Part shown: piece by piece, positions 54,436 to 64,000 of the stretch
How positions within the stretch are numbered: position 1 is the first letter of the stretch
How the letters are laid out: each line of letters starts with the position of its first letter
NCBI GenBank assembly: GCA_964527685.1
Contig: CAZGOC010000003.1
Location: 1 to 64,000, forward strand
Source: UBA7396 sp964527685
GTDB lineage: Bacteria > Patescibacteriota > Gracilibacteria > BD1-5 > UBA6164
Length of the DNA: 64,000 nt
Reading direction: 5' to 3'
Program-made: the position numbers and the translations under genes
Notes under the pieces: model-generated
Told to the model about the DNA's origin: nothing
Seen by the model: the letters and a program-made list of their open reading frames with translations, nothing else
The model's database searches: none

Positions 54436-56178
54436 ATGAATAAAATATTACCAGCCATATTATTTTCTTGAACATTAGCTTTATTATGACCTAATAAAGC
54501 TTTTTGAAATGAAAAAATTTCAACTAATTCAGATGAAATTACTGAAAAAGTGACTCAAATATTAAGTTTAGATAAAGAATACTCAAAAATAATTGATGAA
54601 AAACTTTCAAAATTAGAAATTGATGAGTGAATAAAACAAGAAATAAGAGAATTATTTCAAGATAAAACTTTTCAAAAAGAAATATTTAAAATTCTTAAAC
54701 AAGAATTTAATTGGTCAATTGAAAATATATTGTCTGCAATAATATTGTGATTTTTATATTGATATGCTTATTATTGAACTGTAAAAAAAGTTAAAAAAGA
54801 TTCAATGGAAATAGTTGTAAAAAGTTTTGTTACATTTTCACTAACTAGCTGATGAATGGTTTTTGTTAACTGATTTGTTCCTTGATCATTAGTTTATTTT
54901 GAATCATTTTTACTTGCTTGATATGTTGTTTATTTACATTTAAAAAATAAAAGAGAATGAAGAGTTCAGAAATTTGCAAACTTTTCTGAATTTATTGATA
55001 AAAATCCTCTTCCAGTTGTTAGATATGATAAGAATTGAAAACCTATTTTATGGAACAAAAAAATGGAAGAAGAGACAGGTTATAATTATAATAAGATTTT
55101 AGAATATTATGAAAAAAAATGAGAAGTAATGACTCTTTTATATAAATGATATAATTTAGAAAAAGTAGAAGAATATTTATCAAAAATAAAAAAGACATGA
55201 ATTTGATATAAAAATATTGCATTTACTATGACAACAAAATATTGAGAAGAAAAAACTTTTTTATGGACTACAATGCCTGATTGAATTTGATGAACAATAA
55301 GAACTGCTAGATTATTAACAGATGAAAATGAAATTAAAGATGAATTAAAAAGAACAAAAGATTTACTAAATAATACATATAATGAAATAAACACTAAAGA
55401 TGATATAGAAATGTTAGCAAAAATTGATGATGCAATAATTAATAATAAAATAATTCCTTTTTATCAACCTATTTACCATACTAATGATACTTCAAAAATA
55501 TATAAATATGAAGTATTAATGAGAATAAAAAATAATGATGGAACTTTTGAATCTCCTTTAAGGTATTTAGAAGTAGCTAAAAAATATAATAGACTAGTTG
55601 CTATTTTTAATGTAATTTTAAACAAAGTTTTTTTAAAAGCATCAGAAAATGATTTAAAATTTTCTATAAATATTTCATGACAAGATATGTCTAATCCAGA
55701 TTTAATTTCAATATTAATGGCTTGAATTGAAAAATATTGAATAGATCCTTCTAGAATTACACTTGAAATACTTGAATGAGAATGGAATAAAGATTTTGAT
55801 CATTTTGATATAATTACAAAAATTAAATCAAAAAAATTTAGGATAGCTATGGATGATTTTGGTTCTGATAATTCTAATTTAAATAGACTACTTGATTTGT
55901 TAAATAATAAACAAATAGATGAATTAAAAATTGATTGACATATAATCAAATATTTAATTGATAAAGAAAAATGAATTGAAAATGATGATAAAAATATTAA
56001 ATTATCAATTTTAACAAAAGAAATTCTTAGATGAGTTATTAATGCTTGTCATAAAGTTTGAATTTTGATAATAGCTGAATATATTGAAAATGAAGAGATA
56101 TTAAATGAATGTAAAAGTCTATGAATAGATTATTTACAATGATTTTATTTATCTAAACCCTTAGAAAATATTAAATAA
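54436..56178 (+). CDS. PAS-EAL c-di-GMP phosphodiesterase, membrane-bound
   Basis: 580 residues. A signal-like helix (3-22), an extracytoplasmic helical region, two or three membrane segments (about 105-170), a PAS domain (195-300, NPLPVVRYDKNGKPILWNKK) and an EAL domain (about 330-578). EAL catalytic residues are mostly intact: EVL with the Glu kept, NISGQDMSNPD, EILEGEW, MDDFGSDNSNL, LKIDG and IAEYIE. Degradation of c-di-GMP is likely. The next gene has the same PAS domain with a GGDEF output. Confidence 0.93.
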
Positions 56179-56193
56179 ATAATTAAAATTTTT

Positions 56194-57576
56194 ATGGAAG
56201 TAAACAAATTACATACTAATACTATAAATACTCAAACTTTAGTTACTATAATTAATGATTTTATTAATCAAGTTAAAAAAGAACATCATTTTATTTTAGA
56301 GTGAAACTTTGACATAAATCAAATAATAAATGATTTTTTATTAAAGTTTGATTTTAATGATATACAAATAACAGATATTAAAGAAAATCTTTCTTCAATT
56401 GAATTTGGTACAGAATTAGTTGAATTAATTAAATTATTATCTGAAATAAATTATGTTAATAATCCAAAATATTTAATTTTAATTTCATCAATAATTTGAT
56501 TCTTACATTGATATTCAGAAAAATTTAATAAACATTATATTTTGGTAAAATATGATAAAAACTGAAAACCAACTTTATGGAATAAAAATATGGAAGAAGA
56601 AACATGATATACATATGAAGAAATTATTAAATATTATGAAGAACATTGAGAAGTAATGACTTTATTGTATAAATGAGAAAATATAAAAAAAGTAGAAGAA
56701 TATTTAAATAAAATAAAAGAAACATGACTTTGATATAAAAATATTGCTTTTACTATGACTACAAAAAATTGAGAGGAAAAAATTTTTTTATGGACTACTT
56801 TTCCTGATTTAGAAGGAGGAACAATAAGAACTGCTAGACTATTAATAGATGAAAATGAAATTAAAAAAGAACTTGAAAATACAAAAAAATTATTAAAAAT
56901 GGATGTATTAACTTGAATATATAATAAAAGGGCTTTTATTGAAGATATTGATAAAAAAATTTTTGATAAAAGAAGAAAATTACCTTTTATTGTATCAATG
57001 TTTGATATTGATAATTTTAAATCAATAAATGATAAACTTTGACATAATATTTGAGATAAAGTTTTAATAGAATTAACTAAATTTTTAAAATTAAAAATAA
57101 GAAATACTGATGTATTATATAGACTTCATTGAGATGAATTTGTTATTATTTTTGAATCTGATAATATTTTAGAATTATCAAAAAAAATTAATAAGATAAG
57201 AGAGGAGTTTTTTTCTTATGTAAAAGAAAAAATAGGACTTGAAAAGTGAGTTTGAACAAGTTGGTGAAGTATATGCATCCCAGTTTTAAAACCAGGATTA
57301 AAAATTGATTTTAATGAAGAATTTCAAAAAATTGATAAATATATGTATGCTGTAAAATATTTTAAATTAATTTCAGATATATTAATTGCAAAAAATGATA
57401 TTAATGAAGGATTTGAAGAAAAAAATGGGACAGCTTACCCATTATTTAATGATAATTGAGATTTTGTTTGAGTTAATATTTTAAAATCAAATTGAACAAT
57501 GTTTTTATCACGAGCAGATTTAAATTTAATTATTGAAAGAAAAAAAGAAATTGATGATCGAAAAATGAGATTATAA
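56194..57576 (+). CDS. PAS-GGDEF diguanylate cyclase
   Basis: 460 residues. An N-terminal helical part with one membrane segment (about 91-105), a PAS domain (about 110-215) that is a near copy of the one in the upstream protein, and a GGDEF domain beginning DVLTGIYNKRAFIEDIDK. The active-site sequence is RLHGDEFVII, His replacing the first Gly of GGDEF, while DIDNFKSIND and the later SWGSICIPV are normal. It is probably active but may be altered. It lies 15 bases after the EAL gene. Confidence 0.92.
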
Positions 57577-57589
57577 GATAATAATTTTT

Positions 57590-58750
57590 TTAAATCACAG
57601 CTTTAGCAACTTCATCTGCAACTCAAACATCAAAAGGTGAGGGGATGATTTTATTAAAAGTTGGGTCTTTAATCATATTTGCAAGATTTTTTCGTGCCTT
57701 TATTTTCATTTCATCTGTTATTTTAGGAACTTTATTTTTTAAAGCTCATTTAAATATTCAAGGAAAAACAAGTACATTATTTAATTGATTTGGATAATCA
57801 GATCTTCAAGTTGCAACTATTTTTGCTCAAGCATCATAAGCATCTTCAGGCATAATTTCTGGAATTGGGTTTGCCATAGCAAAAATAATAGGATCTTTAT
57901 TCATTGATTTAACCATTTCTTTTGTTAAAACTAAAGCAGCTGATACTCAAATAAATATATCTCTTCAAACAATTGCTTCTTTTAATCATCATTTTATACA
58001 ATCTTTACTTTCAGGATTTAAAACACAAGCTGTATTTGTGATATTTGTAAGCATTTCTTTTTCTACATTTAAATTTCATCTTCAAGCATAAATAGTTCAT
58101 TTACTATCAACTACAACGATGTCTTTTATTCAATAAAGATGAAGTAATTTTGTAATAGCTACTCAAGCAGCTCAAACTCAATTTATTAATACTTTTACAT
58201 CTTTTATATCTTTTTTTACTATTTTTAATGCATTTATAAGTCAAGCAAGAGTAACAATTGCTGTTCAGTGTTGATCATCATGAAAAACTGGTATATCAAG
58301 TTCATTTTTTAAAGTTTCTTCTATTTCAAAACATCTAGGAGATGAAATATCTTCTAAATTTATTCATCAAAAAGTTGGAGCAATATGTTTTATAGTTTCA
58401 ATAATTTCTTTAGTATCTTTTGTGTTTAAAATAATTGGAAAAGCATTTATTCATCAAAATTCTTTAAATAAAATTGCTTTTCATTCCATAACAGGAAGTG
58501 AAGCTTCTGGTCCTATATCTCAAAGTCATAAAACTGCAGTACCATCACTTATAACAGCTATTGTATTTGATTTTAGAGTATAGTCATTTACCTTTTTTTT
58601 ATCTTTAGCTATTTCAAGGCAAGGTCAGGCAACTCATGGTGAATAATAAGTAGATAAATCTTCTCTAGTTTTTAGTGGTACTTTAGATATTGTTTCTAGT
58701 TTTCAACTAAATTCTTTATGTTTTTTTAAGCTTTCTGCAAAATAATCCAT
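57590..58750 (-). CDS. malic enzyme
   Basis: NAD(P)-dependent decarboxylation of malate to pyruvate, 386 residues, the short bacterial type. Motifs: TYYSPGVAGPCLEI, the substrate site IPVFHDDQHGTAIVTLAGLI and the nucleotide fold VKVLINGVGAAGVAITK. It lacks the C-terminal phosphotransacetylase domain of MaeB. It provides pyruvate or reducing power in a fermentative cell. It is monocistronic. Confidence 0.95.
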
Positions 58751-59039
58751 TTTTTATAAATTAAAAATTAAATTACTATAAAATATATAGCATATTTTAA
58801 AAAAAGCAAATTTAAATATAAAAATTGGTAATGGTCATGAAAATAAGTATCACCAATTTTCTATAAATCCTCTAAATAAAAATAAAAAAATTAAATTTAC
58901 TAAATTAGAGTATAATACATTTTTTTAATTTTTCAACAAGAGATTTTTATCAAGTACCCATGTTTAGGTACAGATAGTAATATCCTTTGAAATAAATTTG
59001 ATTTTTTAAAAAAAAATTATATATTTAGTTTTTAAAAAT
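58751..59039. other. intergenic region upstream of tRNA-Lys
   Basis: It contains the old repeat (58840-58900) shared with 51703-51768, a TATAAT-like box (GAGTATAATAC, near 58911) and a small hairpin GTACCCATGTTTAGGTAC. No gene is visible. Confidence 0.5.
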
Positions 59040-59114
59040 GGATTTGTAGCTTAGTGGTAGAGCAGGGCCCTCTTAAGGCCAAGGTCGTGGGTTCAATCCC
59101 CACCAGATCCACCA
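59040..59114 (+). tRNA. tRNA-Lys(CTT)
   Basis: Acceptor GGATTTG pairs with CAGATCC (one T-G), D arm AGCTTAGTGGTAGAGC, anticodon loop CTCTTAA (anticodon CTT, reading AAG), T loop TTCAATC, encoded CCA. The first anticodon-stem pair is mismatched, as in tRNA-Arg. Confidence 0.94.
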
Positions 59115-59123
59115 AACAATTAT

Positions 59124-59155
59124 AAAAAAGGCTAGTTTTAACTGAGCCTTTATAT
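59124..59155 (+). terminator. hairpin after tRNA-Lys
   Basis: AAAAAGGCTAG / CTGAGCCTTTAT with a T-rich tail ends the tRNA transcript. Confidence 0.6.
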
Positions 59156-59170
59156 TTTATTAAAACCATT

Positions 59171-60163
59171 ATGATAAATAAATTACCAAAAGATTTTTTA
59201 GATAAATTAAATCAAATTTATAATAAAACTGAACTTGAAACTATTTTTAAATGATTTCAGGTTATTAAAAGAAAAGTGACATTTAGAGTAAATACTTTAA
59301 AATCAACAAATAAAGAAATTGAGGATTATTTGAATAATATATGATTTTTATTTAAAAAAATAAATTATTTAGATAATTGATATATTTTGCTTGAAAAACA
59401 AGAAAAAGATATATGGGATTTAGATATTTTTAAAGAGTGAAAAATATATTTACAATGAATTACAAGCCAATTTATAGGACAAATCTTAACAAATGATTTA
59501 AACAATTTTAAAAATAAAGAATTAAAAGTCCTTGATTTAACTGCTTCTCCTTGATGAAAAATAACTCATATTTGAGCTTTAACAAGAGACAAAAAAGAAT
59601 TATATGCAAATGATTTAACATCAATTAGAATTGATAAATTAAAATATTTAACAAACAAACTTTGATTTGAAAATATAAATATTATAAAAAATGATGCAAG
59701 AAAGTTAAAAGATATTTTTCCACAAAATAGCTTTGATATAATTATAGCAGATTTACCTTGTAGTGCTGAATGAAGAATTAATTTAAATAAAGAAAAATCA
59801 TACTTTTTTTTAAATAATAAAGATATAAATAAAAAAAATTATAAATTACAAAAAGAAATTTTAGAAAATAATATAGAATTATTAAAAGAGTGATGAATTT
59901 TAATCTATTCAACTTGTACACTAGATCCTTTAGAAAATGAAGGAATAGTTCATTTTTTACTATCAAATAATAAAAATCTAAAACTAGAGGATATTTCAAG
60001 TTTTTTTGATTACAAAGAGTTAGAAAATATAAAGAAATCTTGAATTAAAAGTTACTCAAAATATATTTTCAAAAATGATATCACAAAAACACTTAGATTA
60101 TTACCAAGTGAAAATACAGAATGATTTTTTATTGCTAAATTTAAAAAAGTATGAATGAGTTAA
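59171..60163 (+). CDS. RsmB/RsmF-like RNA m5C methyltransferase
   Basis: 330 residues, NOL1/NOP2/Sun family that methylates cytosine-C5 in rRNA or tRNA. An N-terminal substrate-recognition part precedes SAM motif LDLTASPGGKITHIGAL, the catalytic loop IIADLPCSAEG and the second Cys in IYSTCTLDPLENEG. An extra PUA-like domain found in some relatives is missing, so rRNA or tRNA is undecided. The 3' end overlaps the next start by 13 bases. Confidence 0.9.
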
Positions 60164-61017
60164 AAGATTTTTTAATACAACATTTTGATTTTATATTAAT
60201 AGTATTAATTATTTTTTGTTATATTATAATAGATTTATATTTAACTAGAAAAAATAAAAAACTAAAAAAAGAAATCCATAAAAAATATGATATTATAAAT
60301 ATAGAACAATCTTCAATTAGTGAAATAGAAGCTATAGACAATGAAGAACAATTAAAATATTATAAAAATAAAAACCTTATATCATTTATAAGATTTTGAA
60401 TTATAATTTTTTTAATATTTTTTTATATTTTAAATAAATTACCAAATTTTTTCTCATTTTTTGCTATTGCAATGTGAGCTATAATAATAACTTTTAAAGA
60501 AATTATTTTATGTTTTATAGCATTTTTTTATATTTCAACTCAGTATAAAATTTGAGATGAAATCATAGTTTGAGACTTAAAATGAGAAATACTTTATTTT
60601 AATATGATAAATGTATGAATTGTTTGAGTAGATGAAAACTGAGAAAATACAGGGCAGTTTTTTTTAATCCCAAACTTTAAATTTTTTACAGAAAATATTA
60701 AAAAAGAAGATATAGATTTACATAAATATAAAAAACAAGAAATAACTATTTATTTCAATAAAGAGTTTAATTTGCCATTTGAAGAATTTTTAAATAGTTT
60801 AACTATTTATTTACAAGAAAATCTCCCAAGAAGAAGTATAAATAATGTATGAAATTTTAAAACATATATTTGACATAAGTATAAAATCAAATTTTCTTAT
60901 GATGATAGAGAAAATTTAGTTATAAAAATAAGTTTTATCATAAAACCAAAAGATATATATACTTTTGAAAAAAAAATTTTTTTATTTATTGAATGATTAA
61001 AAAAACCTATTTTATAA
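60151..61017 (+). CDS. MscS-family mechanosensitive channel
   Basis: 288 residues. Two or three membrane segments (about 10-32, 82-105 and 110-135) end in a glycine-poor TM3, and the beta domain reads QYKIGDEIIVGDLKGEILYF, then FLIPNFKFFTENIKK, the MscS signatures (xGDxIxVxxxxGxVxxI, IPN). It releases solutes on osmotic downshock. ATG 60151 lies inside the end of the preceding gene, suggesting translational coupling. Confidence 0.85.
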
Positions 61018-61021
61018 AAAC

Positions 61022-61051
61022 AAAAAAAGTTAGAATTTCTAACTTTTTTTT
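61022..61051. terminator. bidirectional terminator
   Basis: AAAAAAAGTTAGAA / TTCTAACTTTTTTT, overlapping the end of the DAHP synthase gene and following mscS. Confidence 0.85.
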
Positions 61052-62106
61052 AATTTTTTTACTATATTTAGTTCACTAATCATTTCTATATTTGTTTCCC
61101 AATTAACACAAGCATCAGTTATACTTACTCAAGGTAATAAATCATTCCTTAAATGTTGATTTCATTCATTTAAATTTCACTCTATCATTATTCAAACAAT
61201 ATTTTTATTTCAAAAAATTATTTGATTTGCAATATCACTTGAAACAAGAGGTTGATTTTTATAATTTTTATTACTATTTCAATGAGATACATCAACTATA
61301 ATTCAAGTTTTTATTTGATTTTTTTCTAAAATTTCACTAGTTTTTTTTATATTTTCTTTACTATAATTAGGTCAAGTACTTCATCATCTTAAAATTATAT
61401 GTCCATCTTGATTTCAAGTAGTTGTTACTTTTGCAACTTCTCAGTCTTTTGTTACAGATAAAAAAGTATGTTTTCATTTAGATGATTTTATAGCATCTAT
61501 TGCAATTTGAATATCTCAAGAAGTTCAGTTTTTAAATCAAACAGGCATTGATAATCAAGAAACTAATTTTCTATGTTCTTGACTTTCAGTAGTTCTTGCT
61601 CAAATAGCTCACCAACTTACTAAATCTCAAATATATTGAGGAGTTATTGTATCTAAAAATTCAACAGCAGTTGGAATTCACATTTTATTTATTTTTAAAA
61701 GTAAATCTCTTGCTATATGAAGCCCATCATCTATTTCACAACTATCATCTAAATACGGATCATTTAATAATCATTTCCATCAAACTGTAGTTCTTGGTTT
61801 TTCAAAATAAGTTCTCATTACTAAAAATAAGTGAGGATTATTTTCTTTTATACTTTTTAATAATTCAGCATATTCTAAAGCTTCGTCTACGTTGTGTATA
61901 GAACAAGGTCAAGTTATAACAACTAATCTATCATCTTTTAAATTTATAATATTACTTATAGAATTTCTTGATAAATCTATAAACTCAGCTGTTTTTTCAT
62001 CAAGAGGGTATTTAGATATTAAATTTTTAGGAGAAGTGATTTTTTCTATATTATCAATTCTTTTATCATCTACTATCGATAAAGTATCTTTAACTGGTTG
62101 TATCAT
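61039..62106 (-). CDS. aroG: DAHP synthase, class I (AroG type)
   Basis: First enzyme of the shikimate pathway, joining PEP and erythrose-4-phosphate. The 355-residue product has VVITGPCSIHNVDEALEYAE, MRTYFEKPRTTVGWKG, IGARTTESQEHRKLVSGL and ILRGGSTGPNYS, all typical of the AroFGH group with metal and PEP ligands. Isolated from other aro genes, which is odd in so reduced a lineage. Confidence 0.94.
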
Positions 62107-62346
62107 AAAAATATTTTTAAAAAATAAAAAAGTTCTTTTGTTAAAGAACTTTGTTTTGTAATTTAAATATAAAAAACTAATCCTTTAACAAAGATGTATT
62201 AAAGAAGAAGAAAAAAAAGTATGATTTTTTTAAACTTAACATTTTTTAAAACATAAATAATAAGTGATGTTTTTATATTGATAAAATATATTTTGTCAAA
62301 TTTTATTTTTTTGTATAATATTTTGTATAATTATTTAATAAAAAAT

Positions 62347-62979
62347 ATGATTTTAAAAAATAAAAAAGAAGTTTTTTTAAATTTACTTAAAGAGCTTTTC
62401 CCAAACCCTAAGATAGAGCTTAATTACTCAAATGACTTACAACTTTTAGTTGCTATAATTATGTCAGCACAAGCAACAGATAAACAAGTAAATAAAATTA
62501 ATGAAAGTTTTTTTAAAAAATTTTCTACATCAAAAGAGTTATTAAAATTATGAGAAAATAATATAAAGCAGGAAATTAAATCAATATGACTTTATAATTC
62601 TAAAGCAAAAAATATATATAATACAGCAAAAATTCTAACATTTAATTATAATCAAAAAATACCAACTTCAATAGAGTTATTACAAAAATTGCCTTGAGTT
62701 TGAATAAAAACAGCAAAAGTTTTTTTAATTGCTACAAAAAATGCACCTTACTTAGCAGTTGATACACATGTTCATAGAGTTTTAAATAGATGGGGATTTG
62801 TCAAAACAAAAACTCCCTTGCAAACAGACAAGGAAGTTTTAAAAATTTTTAGTGAAAATGAAATAATAGATCTTCATCATAGACTTGTATTATTTTGAAG
62901 ATATTATTGTACTGCTAGAAATCATAAATGTGAAAAAGACGAATTAATAAAAAATATTTGTCCTTATAAAGAACATTAA
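62347..62979 (+). CDS. nth: endonuclease III, altered Fe-S site
   Basis: Removes oxidised pyrimidines. The 210-residue protein has the HhH motif KLPGVGIKTAKVFLIAT with the catalytic Lys and LAVDTHVHRVLNRWGFVKT with the catalytic Asp. The C-terminal cluster site reads YYCTARNHKCEKDELIKNIC: normal spacing for Cys 1 and 2 (C-x6-C), but the third (C-x2-C) is missing and only one further Cys follows. The 4Fe-4S cluster may have lost a ligand or the site may be remodelled. Confidence 0.9.
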
Positions 62980-63251
62980 ATAGTTTCTGTAGGGCTTAAA
63001 ATAGATCTAAATTCTCTATAATAATTATTTTGTAAACTCTCTGCTTTTATTCAAGCAAGTGAGATTTCTTGTCAAACTATTTTTTCTGTCTCAGGATTTT
63101 TTTCTAGTATTTCTATAATTTTTTCTTGAAATTTTGCAAATAATTCAGGGTCAATAAATTGTTCTAAAGATGCTAGATTATCTCTTATTTCAGGAGATAA
63201 TTCATTATTTTTTAGAGTTTCATTTAATTTTTTAGATTCTTTTTTAGACAT
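62976..63251 (-). CDS. small helical protein, unknown
   Basis: 91 residues, highly charged and helical (KLNETLKNNELSPEIRDNLA, then FAKFQEKIIEILEKNPETEK). No family recognised. It ends 4 bases inside the nth stop region, so the convergent genes overlap. It lies 23 bases downstream of the next minus-strand gene, so the two are likely one operon. A toxin-antitoxin pair is one possibility without direct support. Confidence 0.65.
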
Positions 63252-63274
63252 TTGTTTTTGTTTTAGTAAATAAA

Positions 63275-63568
63275 TTATATAATTTCTCTTAAGTTTTTTA
63301 TGCTAGATGAAGTAGCATTTTTTATTCAATTATTTTTGGCTTGTTTAATTGATAATTCAATATTTGAAATAGCTTTTCAAAGTAAAATTTCTTGCTGATC
63401 TCTTAATTCTGATTTTATTTTTACAATTTTGTTTAGTATATTTTCAAAGTTATTTAATATATTTAACTTTTTTTTATCATCTACAAAATTAAAAATTTGC
63501 CTTATTTCATATCTGTCTTTATCATTTAATAAGCTATTTAATAATAATTTTTCTAGTAATACATTCAT
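63275..63568 (-). CDS. small helical protein, unknown
   Basis: 97 residues, mostly one long helix with heptad-like Leu/Ile/Asn spacing (IRQIFNFVDDKKKLNILNNF, then LRDQQEILLGKAISNIEL). No family recognised. It probably shares a transcript with the 91-residue gene. ATG 63568 is chosen over an upstream in-frame Met because of the usual short leaders here. Confidence 0.6.
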
Positions 63569-63723
63569 TAAAACTTTTATTAAAAAATACTTATAAATTA
63601 TTATAGCAAATTTTTTTAAAAATAGCAATTTTTTTTATTTACAAATTATAATTCCCTCAAAATTTCATAAAAATTAGGTAATTTATTAAAAAAGAGATTG
63701 TTTTATCAGCAAAATCTTAAAAA
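63569..63723. other. intergenic region
   Basis: AT-rich, with a weak hairpin (AGATTGTTTT / AAAATCT near 63699-63717) that might end the protease transcript. Nothing else seen. Confidence 0.4.
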
Positions 63724-64000
63724 TTAATATTCTCAAAGTTCTAAATTAATATCTTTTATATCTCAATTTTCTTTTAAAATTTTTAAATTTATACTATCTC
63801 AAGGAATTTTATTTTGTATAATTCATAAAATAGAATTTTTTGTGTTTATTTGAATTTGATCAACTTCTAAAATAATATCTCAAGGAACTATTCATGATTT
63901 TTGAGCCATACTTCATTCTAAAATACTATTTTTTTCTTTTGGTATATAAGCTCCATAATTTGTATTTAATCAATACTCTTTTGATATTTCAGGAGTTAAA
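63724..64000 (-). CDS. PDZ domain end of an HtrA-like protease (partial)
   Basis: Only the C-terminal 91 codons are in the window; the gene continues past 64000. The fragment reads LTPEISKEYGLNTNYGAYIP then SMAQKSGIVPGDIILEVDQI, a canonical PDZ with the carboxylate-binding GAYI and the SGIxPGDIIxxVD motif of S1C (HtrA/DegP) proteases. A short beta-rich tail follows. The protease domain is out of view, so it could also be another PDZ protein. Confidence 0.8.

Noticed and set aside
62278..62346. TTG extension of nth upstream of ATG 62347
   Set aside because: The added residues are not part of the family and no ribosome-binding site supports TTG. ATG 62347 gives the usual length.

Overview
The window reads correctly only if TGA encodes glycine (translation table 25), with TAA and TAG as the only stops. 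TGA falls on invariant glycines throughout, for example the P-loops of MiaA, RuvB, AtpA and AtpD and the DGGSRGNPG motif of RNase HI. With roughly 25% GC, Arg almost always AGA, very short intergenic gaps and almost no Shine-Dalgarno sequences, this points to the Absconditabacteria (SR1) / Gracilibacteria branch of the Patescibacteria (CPR). I cannot choose between the two. The few CGA codons sit where Arg fits, so there is no sign of the CGA-to-Trp change reported in some Absconditabacteria.

Layout. 1-900: 3' end of 23S rRNA, 5S rRNA, tRNA-Arg and tRNA-Val. 1-5.1 kb: miaA, rplS, an RRM protein, khpB and a membrane-anchored repeat-like protein. 5.2-8.8 kb: an anaerobic ribonucleotide reductase locus with two NrdR boxes, nrdD lacking its glycyl-radical domain, that domain as a separate small gene, nrdG and nrdR. 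9.2-11.1 kb: a frameshifted type IV prepilin whose C-terminus is compositionally foreign and resembles a diversity-generating-retroelement variable region, followed by a decayed reverse transcriptase fragment. 11.3-16.9 kb: infA, rpmJ, rpsM, rpsK, rpsD, rpoA, rplQ, rplM, rpsI, then rpsL, rpsG, rpmA. 17-30.6 kb: gyrB, an FAD dehydrogenase, leuS, small membrane proteins including a T4SS-pilin-like one, an O-methyltransferase, ruvB, a FemABX protein, a 1072-residue unknown and a nucleotidyltransferase.

30.7-38.9 kb: a degenerate rubredoxin/superoxide-reductase protein, then a complete F-type ATP synthase operon (atpZ-like, B, E, F, H, A, G, then rnhA, then D, C) followed by ppa. 39-42.6 kb: a DUF4143-type ATPase, a type II restriction-modification pair and a 3-methyladenine glycosylase. 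42.7-50.3 kb: der, a lone receiver protein, guaB, a secreted repeat protein, a LexA-type repressor, a coiled-coil membrane protein, rlmN and an HxlR regulator. 50.3-54.3 kb: four proteins I do not recognise plus a decayed copy of one of them. 54.4-57.6 kb: a PAS-EAL and a PAS-GGDEF gene in tandem sharing a duplicated sensor domain. 57.6-64 kb: malic enzyme, tRNA-Lys, an m5C RNA methyltransferase, an MscS channel, DAHP synthase, endonuclease III, two small unknown genes and the PDZ end of an HtrA-like protease.

Taken together the genes suggest a reduced, largely fermentative or anaerobic cell that still makes dNTPs through a class III reductase, keeps a proton F-ATPase, displays type IV pili and uses c-di-GMP.
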